From assembly GCA_019913005.1 (NCBI GenBank), contig JAIOHL010000345.1, forward strand, positions 1 to 64,000: DNA of 64,000 bases, in the 5' to 3' direction. The stretch is from Anaerolineae bacterium (GTDB taxonomy: Bacteria > Chloroflexota > Anaerolineae > Aggregatilineales > J027). The translations under genes and the position numbers were made by a program. Under the pieces are notes generated by a model, which saw nothing but the letters and a program-made list of their open reading frames with translations, did not search any database and was not told where the DNA came from. This document shows, one piece after another, positions 43,157 through 51,554 of this stretch; the stretch's first letter is position 1, and the number at the start of each line of letters is the position of its first letter.

Positions 43157-43402
43157 ATGAAAATGGAACTCGCATCGGTTGGAAAACTGTTGATCGTTTT
43201 GGGTGTGGGGGCAGTGTTGGTTGGTGGCCTCTTTTTGCTGTTTAGCCGCATCCCCGGCCTCCGCAATTTGGGTCATTTCCCCGGTGATGTACGGGTGCAG
43301 GGCCAAAATTTCGCCTGCTTTTTCCCAGTGGTCAGCATGATTTTATTGAGTATCATCTTGACGATTGTTTTGAATGTGATTGTGCGCCTATTTAATCGTT
43401 AG
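43157..43402 (+). CDS. DUF2905 small membrane protein, 81 aa
   Basis: Two membrane helices at about 8-28 and 52-75, joined by a short loop with SRIPGLRNLGHFPGDVRVQG, which is the DUF2905 signature (RIPGLGrLPGDi). Start: ATG at 43157 after AAAGGGT; an ATG two codons later is equally possible. Function unknown. In many bacteria it lies in the ruvB-queA operon, as here. Confidence 0.9.
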   Translation: MKMELASVGKLLIVLGVGAVLVGGLFLLFSRIPGLRNLGHFPGDVRVQGQNFACFFPVVSMILLSIILTIVLNVIVRLFNR

Positions 43403-43408
43403 AGGGCT

Positions 43409-44518
43409 ATGAAACTCACCGATTTCGATTATCATCTGCCGCCGGAACGTATTGCCCAACATCCTGCCGAACCGCGTGATTCATCCCGCCTGTTAGTGTT
43501 GCATCGTGATACAGGCCAGCGTGACCACCGCATTTTCCGCGATTTACCAGAATATCTGCGCCCGAATGATGTGCTGGTGCTGAATCAAACCCGCGTCATT
43601 CCGGCCCGCCTACATGCCATCAAAGCCCAGACAGGTGGGGCAGTCGAAATTTTGCTGCTACGCCAACTCGAACGTGAGGGGCGACGCTGGGAAGCGTTGG
43701 TGGGTGGCAAGCGGGTCTTAACCGATACCATTCTAAAATTGACCCACGATGGCAAGGAATTAATTGCTACGGTGGTCGGTGAGGAGGATGGCGCGAAACG
43801 CATTATCGAATTTTCCGAACCCGTCCATCCATTTTTGAACAAATTGGGCGAGATGCCGCTGCCGCCGTATATCACCGCGCCGCTAGATGACCCCGAACGC
43901 TATCAAACGGTATATGCTCGGCGTGAAGGGTCGGCGGCTGCTCCGACGGCTGGCCTACATTTTACCGGGGACTTGCTGTTCAAAATTCAGGAAATGGGCG
44001 TCAAACTTGCCTACTGCACCTTGCATATTGGCCTTGATACATTTGCCCCCGTCAAAGAGGAAAATGTTGCTGACCACAAAATCCACCGCGAATATGCCGA
44101 ACTCAACGCTGACAATGCCCGTATCATCAACGAGGCTAAATTAGCCGGAGGGCGGATTATCCCGGTTGGCACAACCAGCGCCCGTACCCTCGAAACCGCC
44201 GCGATTCGTTCCGCCGCGTTTGGCTCGGAAATGAACGACCCCGACAGTATCCAGCATACGCTAAATAATCTCGCCGAAAATATCTGTCCTTGGCGTCCGG
44301 TGGCGGCGATTCAGGAAGAAACCGACCTATTCATCACCCCCGGTCATCGTTTTAGGGCGGTTGACGCGATGGTGACGAATTTTCATCTGCCCAAATCCAC
44401 ATTGGTGATGATGATTAGCGCGTTGGTGGGGCGGGAAAAATTGCTGGCGAGCTATCAAGAGGCGATTGCGATGGAGTATCGCTTTTTTAGCTTCGGGGAT
44501 GCGATGTTGATTGTGTAG
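43409..44518 (+). CDS. queA: S-adenosylmethionine:tRNA ribosyltransferase-isomerase QueA, 369 aa
   Basis: The enzyme transfers and isomerises the ribosyl group of SAM onto 7-aminomethyl-deazaguanine in tRNA, the penultimate step of queuosine synthesis. Conserved blocks are DFDYHLPPERIAQHPAEPRD at the start, RVIPARLHAIKAQTGG, EGSAAAPTAGLHFTGDLL and AVDAMVTNFHLPKSTLVMM near the end. Length is slightly longer than average. It is six bases after DUF2905. Confidence 0.96.
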   Translation: MKLTDFDYHLPPERIAQHPAEPRDSSRLLVLHRDTGQRDHRIFRDLPEYLRPNDVLVLNQTRVIPARLHAIKAQTGGAVEILLLRQLEREGRRWEALVGGKRVLTDTILKLTHDGKELIATVVGEEDGAKRIIEFSEPVHPFLNKLGEMPLPPYITAPLDDPERYQTVYARREGSAAAPTAGLHFTGDLLFKIQEMGVKLAYCTLHIGLDTFAPVKEENVADHKIHREYAELNADNARIINEAKLAGGRIIPVGTTSARTLETAAIRSAAFGSEMNDPDSIQHTLNNLAENICPWRPVAAIQEETDLFITPGHRFRAVDAMVTNFHLPKSTLVMMISALVGREKLLASYQEAIAMEYRFFSFGDAMLIV

Positions 44519-44521
44519 GGT

Positions 44522-44790
44522 CTATTCGTCGTACACTTCTTTGCGATGTCCTAGATTTTCGACGGTGATAACCCGTTCTTCGCGGTTGAGGCTATATAAC
44601 ACGCGATAGTCGCCCACACGCAATTTGTATAAGCCGCTGAGATTGCCTGTTACGCCAAGTGTTTTACTTCATCGGCGTTGGAAGCGAGACGTTCTAATTT
44701 CTCAAGAATAGGAATGGCAATGGTTTTGTCTAATTTCTTGATAATCCTGACAGCTTTTTCAGAATATTCGAGCGCATATGCTTCAGGCAT
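44522..44790 (-). pseudogene. RelE/ParE-type toxin with a frameshift
   Basis: From the ATG at 44788-44790 the frame reads MPEAYALEYSEKAVRIIKKL and onward for 46 codons, then stops at TAA after VKHLA. If one base is added near 44659-44665 the frame continues LGVTGNLSGLYKLRVGDYRV, then LYSL to HRKEVYDE and TAG at 44522-44524. The two parts together form an 89-aa RelE-like mRNA interferase with the usual ending. A four-base homopolymer (TTTT on the plus strand, 44662-44665) is at the site. The start overlaps the antitoxin stop by eight bases. It is either a decayed toxin or a sequencing indel. Confidence 0.8.
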
Positions 44791-45001
44791 CTAACCCTAA
44801 CTCGCTCATGAGTTGTTGATGACTGACCGTGCGGCGATTTTCGCGTTGGGCTTTGAGTAATTCTTCCACAACTTCAGGGCGTAATTCTAGGCCTACATCA
44901 GGGTCGCCCCCGCTGACTTCAACCAGCAATTCCAGCATGATTTCGCGCAGCATATCGCGTAATTCGTTCACCGTTAAATCCCGCACATATTGGGTTTCCA
45001 T
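44783..45001 (-). CDS. Antitoxin of a RelBE-type pair, 72 aa
   Basis: An acidic, helical small protein: METQYVRDLTVNELRDMLRE at the N-terminus and a C-terminal end RRTVSHQQLMSELGLDA. It lies directly before, and overlaps by eight bases, the RelE-like toxin, which is the standard toxin-antitoxin arrangement. The DNA-binding fold is not evident, so type is uncertain (RelB or Phd/YefM-like). Start ATG at 45001 has GGAGAGG seven bases upstream; an in-frame ATG at 45019 lies upstream of that site. Since the toxin is frameshifted, the antitoxin may now be unneeded. Confidence 0.75.
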   Translation of the reverse strand: METQYVRDLTVNELRDMLREIMLELLVEVSGGDPDVGLELRPEVVEELLKAQRENRRTVSHQQLMSELGLDA

Positions 45002-45109
45002 CGCATACCTCTCCATCATTGTCCACTTTTTTAGTGTAGCATGTTTCGATTGACCAACACAACGAAATAGCGAAAAACCGCCGTTTGCTATACGTCAGCC
45101 ACGCAAAAG

Positions 45110-45139
45110 TTGGTCGGTGTAAGCCTATTTCTGTATAAT
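45110..45139 (+). promoter_or_regulatory. Promoter for the formiminotransferase-cyclodeaminase gene
   Basis: TTGGTC (45110-45115) and a consensus TATAAT (45134-45139) have an 18-base spacer. Transcription would begin near 45146, 35 bases before the ATG, with AGGGGG in between as ribosome binding site. Confidence 0.55.
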
Positions 45140-45180
45140 TTGCGCGTTTTTGGGAACAATAACCACAGTTAGGGGGTGGC

Positions 45181-46776
45181 ATGAGGCCGTTAGTAGAGTG
45201 CGTGCCAAATTTTAGTGAGGGGCGACGACCAGAGGTAGTAGACGCTATCCTTCAGGCAATGAAACGCGCCGGGGCCGTCCATATTTTGGATGTCAGCAGC
45301 GACGCCGATCATAACCGCACCGTTGTCACAATGGTGGGCCTGCCCGATGAAATTGAGCGAGTCATGTTTGTCGGGATTCGCACCGCGTCGGAGTTGATTG
45401 ATTTGGATTTCCATGCAGGCGAACATCCGCGTTTTGGAGCAACCGATGTTGTGCCGTTTATCCCGATTCGGGATGTTTCGATGGATGAATGTATCGAGAT
45501 GGCAAAACGTTTGGGTAAGCGGGTCGGTGAGGAATTGAATATCCCCGTTTATCTATATGAAAGCGCCGCGACCCGGCCTGATCGGGAAAATCTGGCCCAT
45601 ATTCGCAAAGTGAAATTTCAATATGAGCAGCTAAAAACTGCGATTGGCTCCGACCCGCGCTATGTGCCGGATTTTGGGCCAGCCGCTGTCGGTTCAGCCG
45701 GGGCGACGATTATTGGCGCTCGTCCGCCGTTGATCGCCTTTAATGTCTATCTGACCACCGGGGATGTCGAAATCGCCAAAAAAATCTCACTCGCCATTCG
45801 GGAATCTGGCGGTGGGTTGGCCTTTGTCAAAGCCAATGGGTTTTTGGTGGATGGCAAAGCACAGGTCAGCATGAACCTGACCAATTATGAAAAGACTCCT
45901 ATCTTCCGTGTGGTCGAAATGATCCGCCGCGAAGCCCAACGCTATGGGGTCGGGATTCTATCGAGTGAATTGGTCGGCCTCGCTCCCGAAGCAGCTTTGG
46001 TCGAAAGTGCCCGCTGGTATCTACAATTGGATGGTTTTAAACCCGACCAGTTGTTGGAAACCAAGATTTCAATGGCGGAACAAGTGCCTGCGCCTTTCGC
46101 CTATGAAGAACCACCCGTGCCGGAGGATTCAACGGCGAATTTCGCGGTAGTCACGATTCCCCAAAGCCGCCGTCCCTCCGAATTTGTGGAGGCAGTTGCA
46201 GCGGCCAATGCAACACCGGGGGGCGGGGCGGTGGCGGCTCTCGCGGCATCACTGGCGGCGGCCCTGTCCGAAATGGTAGCGGGTTTGACCATTGGTAAGA
46301 AAAAATATGCCGAAGTTGAAACTGAGATGCAGGCAATTGTCAAAGCGGGGCAGGAATTACGTGAGCGTTTATTGGATGATGTTGTCAATGATGTCAGTGC
46401 CTTTGACGCCTTGATGACAGCCTTCCGAGTGCCAAAAGATGACCCCCAACGAGCTGCCTTAATTCAGGAGCGTACACGCGGGGCGATTGATGTGCCATTG
46501 CGCGTCTGTCGTATGGCCTTTGATACCCTGCAATTGGTTGAACGGGTGGCTGCATTAGGCAACACCAACGCGGCGACGGATGCGACAGTCGGAGCACATA
46601 TGGCAATGGCGGCGCTCGAAGGTGCGGCATTGAATGTGCGGGTGAACCTGCTAGGATTGGAAGACGTGGAATTGGCAGCCCATTTGCGCGGCGAACTCAG
46701 CCAGCTTTTGGAGCAGGCCCATGCCATCCACGCCCAGACCATTCAAGCGGCAGTGACCCGCGTTGGATTGATTTAA
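45181..46776 (+). CDS. ftcD: Bifunctional glutamate formimidoyltransferase / formimidoyltetrahydrofolate cyclodeaminase, 531 aa
   Basis: Two enzymes of histidine degradation in one chain. Residues 1-300 are the transferase: MRPLVECVPNFSEGRRPEVV, VSSDADHNRTVVTMVG, DFHAGEHPRFGATDVVPF and GSAGATIIGARPPLIAFNVY. Residues about 335-531 are the cyclodeaminase: ANATPGGGAVAALAASLAAA and GNTNAATDATVGAHMAM. They pass the formimino group from formiminoglutamate to tetrahydrofolate and then form 5,10-methenyl-THF. The fused form is known from animals and some bacteria; others have separate proteins. No hut genes are adjacent. Confidence 0.95.
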   Translation: MRPLVECVPNFSEGRRPEVVDAILQAMKRAGAVHILDVSSDADHNRTVVTMVGLPDEIERVMFVGIRTASELIDLDFHAGEHPRFGATDVVPFIPIRDVSMDECIEMAKRLGKRVGEELNIPVYLYESAATRPDRENLAHIRKVKFQYEQLKTAIGSDPRYVPDFGPAAVGSAGATIIGARPPLIAFNVYLTTGDVEIAKKISLAIRESGGGLAFVKANGFLVDGKAQVSMNLTNYEKTPIFRVVEMIRREAQRYGVGILSSELVGLAPEAALVESARWYLQLDGFKPDQLLETKISMAEQVPAPFAYEEPPVPEDSTANFAVVTIPQSRRPSEFVEAVAAANATPGGGAVAALAASLAAALSEMVAGLTIGKKKYAEVETEMQAIVKAGQELRERLLDDVVNDVSAFDALMTAFRVPKDDPQRAALIQERTRGAIDVPLRVCRMAFDTLQLVERVAALGNTNAATDATVGAHMAMAALEGAALNVRVNLLGLEDVELAAHLRGELSQLLEQAHAIHAQTIQAAVTRVGLI

Positions 46777-46789
46777 ACAAGGATTTTGT

Positions 46790-47956
46790 GTGGGGATGTT
46801 CAAAAGTCGGACGTTTCATCGCGGGTTAAGTTTAACATTGTTAGTGCTGGCGATGGCTTATATAGGATATGCGTTAAGCGGGTGCAGTTCATCGGATAAT
46901 GGAACGGAAGCACCTCCGGTAGAAGCAACTCAGAATTCATTGGCGACGGCGATTGCTTTGCAGGCCCAAGCCACTACTCAACCGACTGCCACAACGGTGG
47001 TGGTTGGGGTCAACAAACCAAGCGCCACCCCTACGGCATCACCTAGCCCGACGGGCCAACCGACTTCTGAATCTTCCCCCACGCCCTCGGCGACGGCGAC
47101 CCTGCCCGCCACCTTTGACCCCAACGAAGCGGCTTCCAGTTCGGGAATTGCCACCGCGATTGCCATGGCCCAAACCATCACAGGCGACCATTTTTGGCTG
47201 TCGCGGCCCTTCTTCACCGAAAGCGGGGTGATTGATTACGCCGAGCGTATTTATGACTATGGCTCAACGAACGTGGGCCAGTTGCGGCCTCATTATGGGA
47301 TAGATTTTGTAAATCCCTTTGGGACACGGGTTTTGGCAGCGGGTGATGGCGTGGTGTTTTTTGCTGGAGATGATTTTGACCAAAAACGCTTCGGCCCGAC
47401 CTCGAATTTTTATGGCAACACGGTTGTCATTCAACACACTCATCTTGATGAAAAAGGCCAGCCCTTTATCTACTACACCCTATATGGACATCTCTCGGCT
47501 GTTCATGTCGTGACCGGGCAATCCATTCGGCGTTTTGACCCGATTGGGCAGGTGGGGCAGACGGGTGTGGCGATTGGCCCGCATCTGCATTTGGAAGTAC
47601 GTATTGGTGACCCTTATAGCTATGGCTCAACCTATAACCCGCAGTTGTGGCTGGAACCCTTTCCCAGTTACGGTGTTTTGGCGGGGCGGGTCACAGCGGA
47701 AGATGGCACGCTACTATCCGAAATCGAAATCAAAGCCGAGTCGGTCAGTAATGGGGTGATTTATCGGGCCTATACCTATGCCGACACTGATCCGGCTTTG
47801 AACAGTGATCCCTACCTGCGCGAAAATTGGGTGATGGGCGATTTGGAAGCCGGGGTGTATGATGTCAGCGTGGCCTATCTAGGGCGGATTGTGTATCAGG
47901 CCCAAGTCGCGGTCATCGCTGGCACAACCGGCTTTTTACCCGTAATCGTGGATTAG
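46790..47956 (+). CDS. M23-family peptidase with lipoprotein-like N-terminus, 388 aa
   Basis: A hydrophobic segment (LTLLVLAMAYIGYALSGC, residues about 15-32) ends in LSGC, a lipobox, so it is likely a lipoprotein facing outwards. A Thr/Pro/Ser-rich linker occupies about 40-120. The M23 (LytM) domain starts near 165: HYGIDFVNPFGTRVLAAGDG, then IYYTLYGHLSAVHV and IGPHLHLEVRIGD. The zinc ligands are His (HYGID) + Asp, and the His of HLHLE. The C-terminal 90 residues form a carboxypeptidase-regulatory-like beta domain. It would cleave peptidoglycan cross-links. The start is GTG after AAGGA; ATG at 46796 is an alternative. Confidence 0.85.
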   Translation: MGMFKSRTFHRGLSLTLLVLAMAYIGYALSGCSSSDNGTEAPPVEATQNSLATAIALQAQATTQPTATTVVVGVNKPSATPTASPSPTGQPTSESSPTPSATATLPATFDPNEAASSSGIATAIAMAQTITGDHFWLSRPFFTESGVIDYAERIYDYGSTNVGQLRPHYGIDFVNPFGTRVLAAGDGVVFFAGDDFDQKRFGPTSNFYGNTVVIQHTHLDEKGQPFIYYTLYGHLSAVHVVTGQSIRRFDPIGQVGQTGVAIGPHLHLEVRIGDPYSYGSTYNPQLWLEPFPSYGVLAGRVTAEDGTLLSEIEIKAESVSNGVIYRAYTYADTDPALNSDPYLRENWVMGDLEAGVYDVSVAYLGRIVYQAQVAVIAGTTGFLPVIVD

Positions 47957-47963
47957 GCCTAGT

Positions 47964-48791
47964 TTACCAGTGGATATTTCCTTGAAACTTCAGGAGGTTA
48001 TCTAGTCTAACCAGAATTTTTTGTAACTTGTCAGGTTCTCGATTTTCAAGCTGCAGACTAATCAACTCTGACCTTATTTGAACTACCTCTGCTTCAAAAT
48101 CTCTTCTTATTTTATCTTCATCAAAGAGTCCATACTGTATATATTTATAGGCGCTCGGCTCAGTGGAATCTGGGATTCTATCTTGTAAGTCTTGTATACC
48201 ATTGTTTGCGTCTTGAATTTCTGATTCAACGTCTTCGATGCTGCCTCTTATATCCTCAAGTAAAGAAAATATCTCTTGGTAGACTTCACTTTGCAAATCT
48301 TGGCTTCTTTTTATTTCGAGTGTTAACAAAGCTACAGACAGAGTAGAACTAAATTTATTTGGATCTAGTTGAATACTTTCAATTTGCTTTGATATGTCAT
48401 CTTTACATTTTCTTATTTCCTCTCCCCTCTCATAATCGAATCTAATGGTATGCATAGGTGCAACGTCGAATGGAAGCCTATGACCTTTCCGGATAAGGTG
48501 AATTACAGGCTTTCTCGCTGCATGACGTAATGCTAGTTCATAAAATACATTGGGATTTTGGAAAGTTAAATCTGCTATAACCAATGGCGAGTCTATGAGA
48601 TACTCAAAAATGTGTTCGGTAATTATTCCTGGTTGATGAATGTTATCGGCTCGCACTACCTTATATCCAAAGTTGCCTGCGGCTGGATGAATTAGAGTTT
48701 CCAATACGAGATCAGCATGTAGTCTTTCATCGCTACCATCTTCTCCAATAGGAGAGATCACGAAACAAACATGGTCATACTCAACAGGCAT
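47964..48791 (-). CDS. Nucleoside deoxyribosyltransferase/TIR-like Rossmann-fold protein with coiled-coil C-terminus, 275 aa
   Basis: Residues 1-130 form one Rossmann-like domain with the features of the nucleoside 2-deoxyribosyltransferase and TIR-like superfamily: VCFVISPIGEDGSDERLHA at the start, VVRADNIHQPGIITEHIFEY, PLVIADLTFQNPNVFYELAL (with the probable catalytic Glu in FYEL) and RHAARKPVIHLI. Residues about 165-270 are helical and heptad-like, a likely coiled coil. Base composition is much lower in G+C than neighbours, suggesting transfer. Proteins of this kind are often seen in phage-defence contexts as NAD- or nucleotide-degrading effectors, but this one has no obvious partner. Confidence 0.7.
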   Translation of the reverse strand: MPVEYDHVCFVISPIGEDGSDERLHADLVLETLIHPAAGNFGYKVVRADNIHQPGIITEHIFEYLIDSPLVIADLTFQNPNVFYELALRHAARKPVIHLIRKGHRLPFDVAPMHTIRFDYERGEEIRKCKDDISKQIESIQLDPNKFSSTLSVALLTLEIKRSQDLQSEVYQEIFSLLEDIRGSIEDVESEIQDANNGIQDLQDRIPDSTEPSAYKYIQYGLFDEDKIRRDFEAEVVQIRSELISLQLENREPDKLQKILVRLDNLLKFQGNIHW

Positions 48792-48826
48792 GAAAATATG
48801 CTCCTGAAAATGGTTTTTATCTGAAA

Positions 48827-50437
48827 CTACTCAAACGCCCTGAAGCGCCACTCACCGCCGACCATTGTTCCCATGACCTGCACATTCAAAATTTCAGCCG
48901 ACGGGATGTTGAACAAATCGCGGTCAAGCATCACCATATCCGCCAGATAACCGGGGGCAAGTATCCCCAAGCGAGTCTCCATATAGGCGGCGTAGGCTGG
49001 CCCTTGTGTGAACCCGACTAAGGCTTCATGCAGGCTCAGGCGTTCTTCGGGATACCACCCCTCCGGCCCCGGTGTGCCATCAGCGCGTTGACGGGTGACA
49101 GCGGCATGGATGCCACGCCAAGGATTTAAATCTTCAACCGGGGCATCTGACCCGAAGGCCAAGACCGCCCCGGCATTTAACTGCTTGCGAATGGCATAGC
49201 TGTAAGCGGCACGTTTGCCCCAATACAAATCGGCCATTTCCAAATCAGATGTGGCGTGTATTGGCTGCATGGAGGCGATGAGGTTCAGTTGTGCCAAGCG
49301 CCCTACATCGCTGGGGTGGATGATCTGCACATGCTCGATGCGGTGGCGCAGTTGTGAGCGCGATGTGCCCCTTTCTGCTTCTTCACCACGCACCGTTTCA
49401 AAAACATCCAACACATCATGCACGGCCTTGTCGCCAATCGCGTGAATCGAGGTATGCACGCCCTGTTCGCTGGCCCGACTGACCAGACTGTAGATTTCTT
49501 CCTTGTCGGTCACGCAGATGCCATAATTATCTGGTTCGTTTTCATACGGCTCAATCATCAAGGCCGTGCGCGGGCCTAATGCCCCATCCGCAAAAATCTT
49601 TAGGCCGCCGATTCGAATCCAATCATCCCCAAAACCGCTGCGTATGCCCAATTCATGCGCGTGTTCAATCCACGCCACATTCACTTGCTTGACGACCCGC
49701 ATCCCCAATTGACCACGCTCCCGCACTATTTGCAGGGCGATCATACACGAAGGATCGTCGTAATCGTGGAAACCCGTTAAGCCCTGTCGCAGCGCATGGG
49801 CTTGGGCATCCACCATATAATCGGCTAATTTTTCGGGCGTAGGGCTGGTGATATGGTCGGTCACCAGATGCAGGGCGCTGTCTTCTAATAACATCCCGGC
49901 AGGCGACCCGTCCGGCAGGCGTACAATCGTCCCGCCAAAGGGGTCATTCGTTCCCGCGTGGATATTGGCGAGTTTCAGGGCCATGCTGTTGACCCATGCC
50001 CCGTGCCCGCTGCGTTCCCCTAAATAGATGGGGTGCTGCGTTGTCACGGCGTCCAATTCACTGGCGAGTGGGTAGTCGGTTTCATGCCACGTATCCAATC
50101 GCCAGCCACGTCCAATAATCCATTCACCGGGTGGGGAGATACGAGCGCGTTCGGCAACCATCGCCAAACATTGGTCCTTGCTAGGTACATCCATCAAATT
50201 CAGGTTGCGCCGCGCCTTGCTATACCCCTCCCAATGCAAATGGGCATCGGTCAAACCGGGGATAATCACACGCCCCCCCGCATTATCTTGGCGAGTATTC
50301 GGGTCAGCCAAGCGCCGGATGCTGTCATCATCCCCCACCGCGACGATGTGTTGCCCGATAATCGCCAGTGCCGTCACGACAGGTTGGGTCGGATTCAGGG
50401 TATGGATTTTGGCGTTGTAGACAATTCGATCAATCAT
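48827..50437 (-). CDS. YtcJ-like metal-dependent amidohydrolase, 536 aa
   Basis: An amidohydro_3-family protein: the first metal motif LTDAHLHWEGYSKA near residue 62, Lys/Asp-containing GGLKIFADGALGPRTA near 275, His in HTSIHAIGDKAVHDV near 325 and HRIEHVQIIHPSD near 360, and Asp in LAFGSDAPVEDLNPW near 438. Length matches YtcJ-like enzymes, many of which hydrolyse N-acyl or formyl groups of unknown compounds. No signal peptide. The neighbouring 330-aa gene ends 12 bases upstream on the same strand. Confidence 0.9.
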   Translation of the reverse strand: MIDRIVYNAKIHTLNPTQPVVTALAIIGQHIVAVGDDDSIRRLADPNTRQDNAGGRVIIPGLTDAHLHWEGYSKARRNLNLMDVPSKDQCLAMVAERARISPPGEWIIGRGWRLDTWHETDYPLASELDAVTTQHPIYLGERSGHGAWVNSMALKLANIHAGTNDPFGGTIVRLPDGSPAGMLLEDSALHLVTDHITSPTPEKLADYMVDAQAHALRQGLTGFHDYDDPSCMIALQIVRERGQLGMRVVKQVNVAWIEHAHELGIRSGFGDDWIRIGGLKIFADGALGPRTALMIEPYENEPDNYGICVTDKEEIYSLVSRASEQGVHTSIHAIGDKAVHDVLDVFETVRGEEAERGTSRSQLRHRIEHVQIIHPSDVGRLAQLNLIASMQPIHATSDLEMADLYWGKRAAYSYAIRKQLNAGAVLAFGSDAPVEDLNPWRGIHAAVTRQRADGTPGPEGWYPEERLSLHEALVGFTQGPAYAAYMETRLGILAPGYLADMVMLDRDLFNIPSAEILNVQVMGTMVGGEWRFRAFE

Positions 50438-50448
50438 GAAAGCCCTTC

Positions 50449-51441
50449 TTATAGGGAAGAAATGGATTTCGCCACACGCAAATGACCGGGGAAATTCGGC
50501 AGATAATTAATCAGCGACTCGTATTTCCCATCGGCAAATTCATTTAAATAGCGGCGCAGCACACTCACCAAACCGGGGATAATTTTGACGCCCTTCGCTT
50601 TGTCCTGCATCAAAATGAAGGCTTTGGCTTCCTGTGGATTGACGGCCTGCTCCAAAAAGAGGGCCACCGCGCCGATGACAAACAATTCAGTAAATTGGTC
50701 GCCCCACGTCACATATTTTTCCTTAAATTCATCAGTGACGGGCAGGGGTTTTTGGGCCGCCGCTGCCACACGATCGGCATTTTGGCGCAGATAAGACAGC
50801 ATCAGCAGACGGGCATAATCGCCGAGCGCGTGGGTATACAGATGACCTGCATCCTCATCAAAGGGCCACGGGGCATTGTCTCCCCATGCGATACGGGGTG
50901 GTGTAATGCTCATTAATTCGCCGCCGATCCGTACACCCACAGACCGAGTGCTGGGGTAGGAGACGTTGGCAACAAATACTAACTGCTCCACGACCTCCCC
51001 TACAAAGGGCTGCAAGAAGGAATAAAAATTCACCTTCGAGATCAACTTCTCAGCTTCAGACCGGGCTTTTTGCCAAGCCTCATCTTCCTCTTTCCACCAC
51101 GCCTCCAGTTCGGCGACCTGATAGAAATTTTTCAACTGCTCATTCCATTTGGGCGGAACCCAACGCGGCGCATAGGGGTCTTCCATTTCGGGCCATGTCA
51201 GTTTAAGCGCATACGTGTAGAGTGCTTCTAGGGGGGCGCCTTTATCGAGCAGCACTTGAGTCGCTTCGATGGCGGGATGATGTTTATGCCGTTCAATCCG
51301 TTTAGTGGTGTTACGGGCATGAGCATGGGCACGATGGCGCTGCATTTGTTGTTCGCGTTCGGGCCATTTGGTGGCAGCCAGCACCGCCGACATCAGCCGA
51401 ACACGATCATCCACGCGAATACGAACCGGGCGTTGGGTCAT
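50449..51441 (-). CDS. Hypothetical protein, 330 aa
   Basis: No family is recognised. The N-terminal 60 residues are highly basic and His-rich (RHRAHAHARNTTKRIERHKH). A central region around residues 80-170 is aromatic, rich in Trp (ELEAWWKEEDEAW), and the rest is helical with the long segment WGDQFTELFVIGAVALFLEQ. No zinc-binding HExxH motif, no membrane helix and no signal peptide is seen. It precedes the YtcJ-like amidohydrolase by 11 bases, so the two are likely co-transcribed. Codon use resembles the housekeeping genes around it. Confidence 0.65.
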   Translation of the reverse strand: MTQRPVRIRVDDRVRLMSAVLAATKWPEREQQMQRHRAHAHARNTTKRIERHKHHPAIEATQVLLDKGAPLEALYTYALKLTWPEMEDPYAPRWVPPKWNEQLKNFYQVAELEAWWKEEDEAWQKARSEAEKLISKVNFYSFLQPFVGEVVEQLVFVANVSYPSTRSVGVRIGGELMSITPPRIAWGDNAPWPFDEDAGHLYTHALGDYARLLMLSYLRQNADRVAAAAQKPLPVTDEFKEKYVTWGDQFTELFVIGAVALFLEQAVNPQEAKAFILMQDKAKGVKIIPGLVSVLRRYLNEFADGKYESLINYLPNFPGHLRVAKSISSL

Positions 51442-51554
51442 GATTGCCTGCCTGCGAAAAACTAAGAAAACAAATAATGAAAGATAACGATGTTATTGTA
51501 TAGCACCGATAGAAGGGGAGCAAAATTCGGTGGGCGATTGGGTAGCGTCCTAAT

